Shown here in pieces: positions 1 through 4,768 of a stretch of 5,519 bases of DNA. The translations under genes were made by a program, and so were the position numbers. The DNA is from Methanobacteriota archaeon (GTDB lineage Archaea; Thermoplasmatota; Poseidoniia; Poseidoniales; Thalassarchaeaceae). The stretch covers positions 1 through 5,519 of the forward strand of contig NYXO01000036.1 of assembly GCA_002685415.1 (NCBI GenBank), in the 5' to 3' direction. Numbering within the stretch: position 1 is the stretch's first letter; each line of letters begins with the position of its first letter. The notes beneath the pieces were generated by a model, which made no database searches, had not been told where the DNA came from, and saw nothing but the letters and a program-made list of their open reading frames with translations.

Positions 1-1
1 C

Positions 2-904
2 ATGACTCTACCTCCTGCAGTTAATTGGCACTTCTGGCCCTGGTGTAACTATGGTTGCACATTTTGTTTCGCGACGTTTGAGGATATAGATAGGAGTAAC
101 AGTTTGGAAAAGGAATTGGGATTCAAACTTCTTGAAGAAATGGCCGCTGAAGGTGTCGAGAAGGTGACCTTTGTGGGAGGTGAGCCCACTCTCTGCCCGT
201 GGCTAGGAGAGTACTTAGTGAAAGCAAAGAGTCTTGGTCTAACTACGTGTATTGTATCTAATGGAACTGGGCTTTCTGAGGAATTCCTCGATTCATGGCA
301 CGAATACATAGACTGGGTGGGAATCTCGATAGATGCCTCCGATGACAGGCTTCATTACATTATGGGAAGAGGTACGAAAGCAGATCTTGCAGAGGGAAGA
401 AGTCGTCACCTTGAGGCGGCATTGTCCGCCTGGGAAAGATGTCAAAAGCTAGGAATTAGAATGAAGTTGAACACAGTTGTCTGCAAGGCCAACTTGGACG
501 ATAACATGACTGAAATAGTTCTTCAACTGATGCCTGAGAGGTGGAAGGCATTCCAGGTTCTGCCTATAGATGGGCAGAATGATGGTAGAGTGGAGGATCT
601 ACTGATTTCAGAAGATGAGTTCTTGGAATGGGTGGAGAGACACAAGGGAGTATCGAACGAAGGAATCAACTTCATTTCGGAGACAAATGAATTGATGACT
701 GGTTCCTATGTCATGATTGATTCGCTGGGCCGGTTTTACTCCAATATTGAGGGGGCGCACAAGTATACCCGCTCCATTCTCGAAATTGGTATCAAGGAAG
801 CTTGGAGGGAGAATCAGTTCAACGAACACCACTTCATTGAAAGAGAGGGGATTTACGATTGGAGGACATTGCCTTCTACGAGTGATGATTGTAATGGTGG
901 TTAA
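2..904 (+). CDS. pVip: Viperin-family radical SAM nucleotide dehydratase (prokaryotic viperin, pVip)
   Basis: 300 aa, intact, opening with ATG at the second base of the window. The radical SAM 4Fe-4S motif CX3CX2C is at C15, C19 and C22, within 'VNWHFWPWCNYGCTFCFATF', which resembles the start of known prokaryotic viperins. GGEP (59-62) is the SAM-binding motif. Viperin-specific blocks follow in the same order as in human RSAD2: 'GISID' (107-111), 'MGRG' (121-124), 'KLNTVV' (155-160), 'DDNMTE' (166-171), 'PERWKAFQ' (178-185), 'WVERHKGV' (210-217), 'SYVMID' (235-240) and 'RSILEIG' (257-263). Family knowledge: viperins convert CTP, UTP or GTP to 3'-deoxy-3',4'-didehydro nucleotides, which terminate viral RNA synthesis; the nucleotide preference here cannot be read. 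Length matches the family. A short tail of about 13 residues follows the 'YDW' near the usual C-terminus. Its stop overlaps that of the convergent SOUL gene. The upstream region, promoter and possible kinase partner are outside the window, so a slightly earlier start cannot be excluded. Confidence 0.9.
   Translation: MTLPPAVNWHFWPWCNYGCTFCFATFEDIDRSNSLEKELGFKLLEEMAAEGVEKVTFVGGEPTLCPWLGEYLVKAKSLGLTTCIVSNGTGLSEEFLDSWHEYIDWVGISIDASDDRLHYIMGRGTKADLAEGRSRHLEAALSAWERCQKLGIRMKLNTVVCKANLDDNMTEIVLQLMPERWKAFQVLPIDGQNDGRVEDLLISEDEFLEWVERHKGVSNEGINFISETNELMTGSYVMIDSLGRFYSNIEGAHKYTRSILEIGIKEAWRENQFNEHHFIEREGIYDWRTLPSTSDDCNGG
901..904. other. TTAA palindrome serving as both convergent stop codons
   Basis: TAA at 902-904 ends the viperin gene on the plus strand; TAA read on the minus strand from 903 to 901 ends the SOUL gene. 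The two coding regions therefore overlap tail to tail by four bases, with no intergenic DNA and no separate terminator; each transcript must run into the opposite gene. Confidence 0.9.
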
Positions 905-1428
905 TCATTCCAAGTGATAGGGAGATGTATCTCGTTCCTCCTCATGAATGGTAATGTCGACATTGGGTTGTCGTAAACGGCTAACTTCGCCTCTGAGGTA
1001 GGAGTTAGGCCTTCGGCCTCAACCAACTTACGCAGCTTCTTCTGTAGTCTCAGTGACTTGCTTGGGCGAGAGAGTCCTGAGAATTTCAGAACTGCAACCA
1101 CTTCCCCATCCACATGGAGCAGTTCTACTCCTGAATCGGTTGGTTTCGGGAGATCTTCTATTTTGTGTTCTGATGGCATTGTGAAGGCCATGAGAGATTC
1201 GTTACCAGATTCCCACATGTGAACGGGGGTAGTCATTGCGATGCTTTGTTGCCGTTCGTTTCCTCCAAAGATATATCCAGCGATTCTTCTGAACGGTCTA
1301 GCGGATTCACCACAATTCATACCATCTGTAGACACTCTGGCCTGAATAGTATCGGCATATTTTCTGACTTCGAAGCCACGGTACTTCTGGATTAATTCGT
1401 AGGCGGGCTCTTCGTAATTCTCCGCCAT
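901..1428 (-). CDS. SOUL family heme-binding-like protein
   Basis: 175 aa, cytoplasmic by appearance (no signal peptide or membrane segment). SOUL-family landmarks appear in order: 'YELIQKYRGFEVRKY' (10-24) as the first strand pair, 'PFRRIAGYIFGGNERQQSIAMTTPV' (45-69), which carries the characteristic GYIxGxN...IAMTTPV block, and near the C-terminus 'AVYDNP' (150-155) and 'MRRNEIHLPI' (162-171), matching the usual RRNE block. Length is normal for a single SOUL domain. Some members (p22HBP, SOUL) bind heme or tetrapyrroles, but many prokaryotic members are uncharacterised and no heme ligand can be assigned from sequence alone. The ATG lies 8 nt after the M50 stop, and a weak purine-rich stretch (TAGGGA) overlaps that stop, so the two genes are probably cotranscribed and translationally linked. 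The stop codon shares the TTAA at 901-904 with the viperin stop. Confidence 0.88.
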   Translation of the reverse strand: MAENYEEPAYELIQKYRGFEVRKYADTIQARVSTDGMNCGESARPFRRIAGYIFGGNERQQSIAMTTPVHMWESGNESLMAFTMPSEHKIEDLPKPTDSGVELLHVDGEVVAVLKFSGLSRPSKSLRLQKKLRKLVEAEGLTPTSEAKLAVYDNPMSTLPFMRRNEIHLPITWND

Positions 1429-1436
1429 CTTTGTCC

Positions 1437-2288
1437 CTATCCTAACATACTAGGCAAGATGTTCATGTTGAACCACACCAGGCCTGCAAAAACTGAAACC
1501 CATATCCAATAAATTGAGTTGGACCAAGTCTTCACCTTTCTTCCATCGAGTGGTCCGAATGGTATCATATTGAAGGCACCAAGGCCAACATTGACCCAGC
1601 ACCAATAGTAGAGGAGGCCGTTGTTGCCATAGGTGAATTCTGTCGATTCAAGCCCGAGTGATATCAATCCAAGTCCGACTGCCCACAACATGATGTTGCT
1701 GAGGGGTCCTGCAAGTGCGATCTTGCCGAATTGTTGCTTAGTTGTGTTTCCCATCACCATTACTGCACCGGGGGCCATGAAAACTATCCCAAGTAAGGCG
1801 GCGAGAATTATTCCAAACCGAAGGCCTCCAGGTGATGCTCTAAATTCGGCCCAGCAACCATAGTGGCGGGCGGATACTTTGTGGGCTAATTCGTGAACTA
1901 TGAAAGCTGGAGCAGCGGGAATCATCCAGAACAAACCCCCCATCAAAAATGCACTAGGAGAATTCAGTGCTCCGAATATACCACCCACAGACATGAAGGC
2001 GAGAGCCACCGAAAAAGCCAGTGTGGCTTGAAAGAGATGTTCGATTTCCGTTCTCGAAAAATGCCATATTGAACCTTTGTGGATGTAGACTCTTCTTGGT
2101 TGAGGCTCCTCGCCAAACACTCGGAAGAATGGTTGGCCTCCTTGACCATTGCTCGCGAATACGACTCTGACGTGTGGCTGTCTCCAGTTTCCGTCGTCCC
2201 TTGCCCGAGTATGGCTTCCAGGTGAGCGTGTGCGCTCGAATGGATCCTCTTCCAAGCGAGACGCGCGAGGGTCTCTCTCCGCTGCCAT
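1437..2288 (-). CDS. Site-2-protease-like M50 intramembrane zinc metalloprotease
   Basis: 283 aa. Zinc site: HELAH (132-136, HExxH) in a hydrophobic segment, with D248 of 'FGPLDGRKV' (244-252) as the likely third ligand; the family's 'GPLSN' is at 194-198. These are the defining M50 elements. About five or six hydrophobic segments are visible, near 86-108, 115-132, 156-178, 190-211, 226-243 and 259-277. The first ~78 residues are charged and low in hydrophobics, probably a cytosolic tail, ending in 'IWHFSRTEIEHL', a lead-in seen in archaeal M50 proteins. 'YGCWAEFRASPGGLRFG' after the HExxH also looks archaeal. Family role: cleavage of membrane-embedded substrates such as regulators or signal-peptide remnants; the substrate is unknown. 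There is no PDZ domain. ATG at 2288 is preceded by only a weak GTGAG stretch. The gap from the upstream zinc-ribbon gene is 43 nt, and the SOUL gene follows after 8 nt. Confidence 0.88.
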   Translation of the reverse strand: MAAERDPRASRLEEDPFERTRSPGSHTRARDDGNWRQPHVRVVFASNGQGGQPFFRVFGEEPQPRRVYIHKGSIWHFSRTEIEHLFQATLAFSVALAFMSVGGIFGALNSPSAFLMGGLFWMIPAAPAFIVHELAHKVSARHYGCWAEFRASPGGLRFGIILAALLGIVFMAPGAVMVMGNTTKQQFGKIALAGPLSNIMLWAVGLGLISLGLESTEFTYGNNGLLYYWCWVNVGLGAFNMIPFGPLDGRKVKTWSNSIYWIWVSVFAGLVWFNMNILPSMLG

Positions 2289-2331
2289 TGCCTATCTCAC
2301 TCTACTCGTCTCGTTTGAAGGCTCGTTCTTC

Positions 2332-2850
2332 TCAATCCTCATCGAGTAATTCGCCGACCTCATCTAACAAATCATCCCAAGTTGGGGCTTCTGGCCTTTT
2401 TGCGGTTCCGAACATTTGCAGCATTTCTTCTCTTTCCTCAGCGTCCGGGGCGCGTTCTGCCCAAGGATTCTGATTAGCGACTTCTCGGATTAATGATTTG
2501 TCTTTCTTGGCTCTCTGTGCAGCGAATCTTGCCTCTACTTGCTCCATTGTGATGACTTCCTCAACCCCTTGGTGAGCATCGATAAGTCGAACATAATTTA
2601 GCATGAAATTACCATGTTCACTATCGTCGATATATTTGCTAGGGTCTGCTAACATGGTTACTTGCTCGCGCGCTAAGCGTTCCGCTTTAGTTGTCGCAGG
2701 ACCTGAAGTCAACTTGTCTCGTGCCTTTGCGTGCGACTCGATGCACCCCCTACATCGCTCGGTCCCGGCTATATCTGGGGCATCGCAACTAAGGCAGCAA
2801 ACTGCGAAGCCCATCTGTTCCATAGCTCGTCGGGGTAATGACATGGACAT
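2332..2850 (-). CDS. Zinc-ribbon-containing hypothetical protein
   Basis: 172 aa; no named family recognised. The N-terminus has two CxxC knuckles, C19-x2-C22 and C33-x2-C36 (with an extra C18), spaced as in a small zinc ribbon and followed by H40. The rest is hydrophilic and apparently helical, rich in Glu, Asp, Lys and Ala ('EQVEARFAAQRAKKDKSLIREVANQNPWAERAPDAEEREEMLQMFG'), and ends in an acidic segment 'WDDLLDEVGELLDED'. There is no signal peptide or membrane segment, so it is probably cytosolic, with a zinc-stabilised head and a helical tail suited to protein or nucleic-acid contacts; that role is inference. ATG at 2850 is the first in-frame ATG, but M3, M10 and M13 are alternatives and none has a clear Shine-Dalgarno. 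It lies 47 nt after the S15 gene and 43 nt before the M50 gene, and may be the first gene of a sub-operon if the 2891-2905 element is a promoter. Confidence 0.75.
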   Translation of the reverse strand: MSMSLPRRAMEQMGFAVCCLSCDAPDIAGTERCRGCIESHAKARDKLTSGPATTKAERLAREQVTMLADPSKYIDDSEHGNFMLNYVRLIDAHQGVEEVITMEQVEARFAAQRAKKDKSLIREVANQNPWAERAPDAEEREEMLQMFGTAKRPEAPTWDDLLDEVGELLDED

Positions 2851-2890
2851 GGGGCGCTCTAGGCTCTGAAAGATGAATGCTCCCGCTCAA

Positions 2891-2905
2891 TGATATCTCA
2901 AGCCT
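2891..2905 (-). promoter_or_regulatory. Second copy of the S15 promoter element, upstream of the zinc-ribbon gene
   Basis: On the minus strand this reads AGGCTTGAGATATCA, differing from the 4720-4734 copy at one of 15 positions. It overlaps the last codons and stop of the S15 gene and ends 40 nt before the zinc-ribbon ATG. As a TATA-type element it would start a transcript with a leader of roughly 20 nt, but no Shine-Dalgarno is visible in that leader. It may be an internal promoter for the zinc-ribbon, M50 and SOUL genes, or a chance resemblance. Confidence 0.25.
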
Positions 2906-4700
2906 CATGTTGAGGCGTAATCAGGACATTTGAACCATTTCTATCAATAAGCGGTGCTTCAAACACAGATAGCGAAGGGAGGATGTGAACCGTACATACA
3001 TTTCCACAGGCAGGGGCCAAGTAGTCTTGTCCTTGATCACTGAAGATGAAACGAAGACCGTGGCCGGCAGGAAGTAGTGCGTCTATCCCTTGAAACTCCA
3101 TCAACATGGTTATTTGCTCGCCTGGAATAACTGTCTGTGGCTCATACCCTCCTTCGTAATATCTCACATCCATGGTAGCATGACCAATGCGCATTCCAGT
3201 TTCAGCATCCTGCATTTCGATGAATACTTGTCCGCCATTGAAAGTAGGCACTGCAGAAAGATGAAGTGTTGGTAGACCAGAAATATGGAGGTCTGTGTCT
3301 TCGTTTATTGATGGGCATTCCACCACGACTGTTTGACCACCTCCGACAACTGAGGGGCCGCCACCAACAAATGCACCGTCATTGACACATTCGCTAAGTG
3401 GAAGAGTGAACGGTTGACTGTCCTGTGGGGGCCAAGTCTCCTCTATCCTCCACTCTCCGTCGTTCCTTTGTATCTGAGCATCTAAGGTCGGTTTAGGACC
3501 TCTTTCTTGTAGATAATATTCGAACCATTCGAAGAGGTCCTGCGCCCAATCCCATCGTGTCATGTTTGCTAGGGCTTCGTAACCATATCCGGGGTCCACT
3601 CCTTCATGGCTGTTAATCTGGTCTGGATAATGGTGACCCCATTGACCAAGCATACCTCGGATTTCGAATCCTGCATCAATATACGACTGGTACCAATTAG
3701 TCCCTGGTGGGCCGCCGAAAACCTGGTGTGGGTCGACGTTCCAATCTTGCATTCCTTGAACCCAATATACACTCCCATTCCAATTTAGAAATGCTTTGTC
3801 GATATGGCTTCTTTCGTCGTAATAGTTTTCCATATATGGATCCATTTCGCCTGCGATATAAGTGACTGGTCCCGCAAATATACCCTCTACTATATCGGGA
3901 CATATGTTGTCAAAATCATCCTCATTGTAGTCTACTGTGCTGGAAAAATAGTTCATGTGCATAATTTGACTTCTTGCCTCTGCACTTCCATTCTTGTAGA
4001 GAAGAGGGTGTAATGCTGTAGTTCCAGATACTGGTACTATTGTCTTCAGATACTCGCTTCCGATTGCAGCGGCTTCCCACTGCGTTGCTCCTTCATACGA
4101 TTTGCCGTATAGTCCGACATTACCATTGCTCCAATTTTGACTACCCAACCACTCCACGGCAGAATGTATCCCCAAACCTTCACCGGCTCCTCTGTAGTCG
4201 AAACACCCGCTGGATTCCTCTGTGCCAAATACTGCCACTTGCGCCATAGCGTAGCCATGTGGTACGAAGTTTTGGAATATGAATTCACCACGACCAGAAC
4301 TTACAACATTTGTTGGAGATGATTCGCTGCCTTGCGCGCCATAGTCAAAGTAGGGGCTGATGATTGCTATCACAGGTACCTTCTCTCCATCGAGCGTATT
4401 GTTTGGAAGCCAGTAAGAAAGGTGTACGGTTGACTGAGATGGGCCGGTCTCCCACACATCACTGGTGTCTACTTCGATGTAAGCTTCTGCAACTTCCAAT
4501 GCTTGGTAAGGTCCGGGATTTAGAAGGAAGGACATTGAATCGTCCATTTGCCATTCCAAGGTGTGCCTTTCCCAAATTGGAGTATACGGAGATTCTTCAA
4601 TTGGAGTTCGCGATTCTTCATCGGCCCAGAATACGCAGCCAGATAGGCTCGTAGTCAGCAGTAGCAAAACTGCCGCTCCCGCGTACGTACACCGCCTCAT
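2898..4700 (-). CDS. Exported lipoprotein peptidase/acyl hydrolase, S15 (X-Pro dipeptidyl-peptidase/CocE) family
   Basis: 600 aa from ATG at 4700. Residues 1-22 are a lipoprotein signal: RR at 2-3, a hydrophobic core and the lipobox LSGC with C22 as the lipid-anchored cysteine. An alpha/beta-hydrolase domain follows: 'VPVIAIISPYFDYG' (108-121), the nucleophile elbow GKSYEG with S201, the likely catalytic D319 in 'VQGMQDWNVDP', and catalytic H356 or H357 in 'GQWGHHYPD'. This Ser-Asp-His order and the GxSYxG elbow fit S15/CocE. The C-terminal part (about 420-580, including 'LHISGLPTLHLSAVP' and 'GHATMDVRYYEGG') is the jelly-roll PepX_C-like domain. Cysteines outside the signal (C166, C267, C438, C462, C565, C569) are even in number and could pair outside the cell. 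The likely role is cleavage of proline-containing peptides at the cell surface; esterase activity is an alternative. An in-frame TTG at 4757 would add 19 residues ahead of the signal peptide and is rejected. The upstream region is divergent to the MFS gene. Confidence 0.9.
   Translation of the reverse strand: MRRCTYAGAAVLLLLTTSLSGCVFWADEESRTPIEESPYTPIWERHTLEWQMDDSMSFLLNPGPYQALEVAEAYIEVDTSDVWETGPSQSTVHLSYWLPNNTLDGEKVPVIAIISPYFDYGAQGSESSPTNVVSSGRGEFIFQNFVPHGYAMAQVAVFGTEESSGCFDYRGAGEGLGIHSAVEWLGSQNWSNGNVGLYGKSYEGATQWEAAAIGSEYLKTIVPVSGTTALHPLLYKNGSAEARSQIMHMNYFSSTVDYNEDDFDNICPDIVEGIFAGPVTYIAGEMDPYMENYYDERSHIDKAFLNWNGSVYWVQGMQDWNVDPHQVFGGPPGTNWYQSYIDAGFEIRGMLGQWGHHYPDQINSHEGVDPGYGYEALANMTRWDWAQDLFEWFEYYLQERGPKPTLDAQIQRNDGEWRIEETWPPQDSQPFTLPLSECVNDGAFVGGGPSVVGGGQTVVVECPSINEDTDLHISGLPTLHLSAVPTFNGGQVFIEMQDAETGMRIGHATMDVRYYEGGYEPQTVIPGEQITMLMEFQGIDALLPAGHGLRFIFSDQGQDYLAPACGNVCTVHILPSLSVFEAPLIDRNGSNVLITPQHEA
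2902..2916. repeat. Short inverted repeat at the 3' end of the S15 gene
   Basis: GCCTCA, a 3-nt spacer, then TGAGGC: six perfect pairs within the last codons of the S15 gene, immediately next to the 2891-2905 element. There is no T-run after it on the minus strand, so an intrinsic terminator is not supported. Its sequence resembles the 4692-4708 palindrome (both contain GCCTCAT followed shortly by GAGGCG). Confidence 0.3.
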
Positions 4701-4708
4701 AGAGGCGG
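4692..4708. repeat. Perfect inverted repeat spanning the S15 start codon
   Basis: CCGCCTC (4692-4698), a 3-nt spacer, then GAGGCGG (4702-4708): seven perfect G+C-rich base pairs. The S15 ATG (4700-4698) lies across the spacer and the edge of one arm. If the S15 transcript is leaderless, the palindrome straddles the transcription start, a position suited to a repressor operator. If there is a 5' leader, the RNA hairpin would bury the start codon. Confidence 0.5.
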
Positions 4709-4719
4709 CCTGAAGGAGG

Positions 4720-4734
4720 TGATATCTCAAACCT
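4720..4734 (-). promoter_or_regulatory. Candidate leaderless-type promoter element of the S15 gene
   Basis: On the minus strand this reads AGGTTTGAGATATCA. Taking the A of the S15 ATG as +1, TTGAGATA lies at -30 to -23, where an archaeal TATA box sits when the transcript starts at the start codon. There is no Shine-Dalgarno before the ATG, which fits leaderless translation. The box is a poor match to the canonical TTTATATA, so this rests on position and on recurrence of the element at 2891-2905. Confidence 0.35.
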
Positions 4735-4737
4735 GCG

Positions 4738-4745
4738 TATTCAAA
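4738..4745 (+). promoter_or_regulatory. Candidate TATA-like box of the MFS gene
   Basis: TATTCAAA lies at -31 to -24 relative to the GTG at 4769, the expected TATA-box distance for a leaderless archaeal transcript. The absence of a Shine-Dalgarno directly upstream of the GTG supports this reading. Single-site evidence only. Confidence 0.3.
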
Positions 4746-4768
4746 GGCCCAGTGCAACCGGCTAAACT

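Noticed and set aside
2..904. Assignment of the radical SAM gene to MoaA, QueE, PqqE or a SPASM-domain maturase
   Set aside because: These share only CX3CX2C and the SAM-binding features. The RWKxFQ, ERHK.V and SYxxxD...SILxxG blocks are viperin-type, and no second C-terminal Fe-S cysteine cluster (SPASM or MoaA type) is present.
2149..2473. Plus-strand open frames over the M50 start and the zinc-ribbon gene end
   Set aside because: Low-complexity Ser/Pro/Arg-rich translations lying antisense to two well-supported genes; they show no domain and no start signal.
2902..2916. Intrinsic terminator after the S15 gene
   Set aside because: The stem is only 6 bp, lies upstream of the stop codon inside the coding region, and no U-run follows on the minus strand.
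4040..4654. Plus- and minus-strand open frames within the S15 gene
   Set aside because: All are shadows of the long S15 frame, which has full domain support across this region.
4701..4757. TTG start of the S15 gene at 4757, giving a 619-aa protein
   Set aside because: It would put 19 residues, including polar ones, before a clean lipoprotein signal peptide (MRR...LSGC) that starts at the ATG at 4700; the extension also covers the candidate promoter element.
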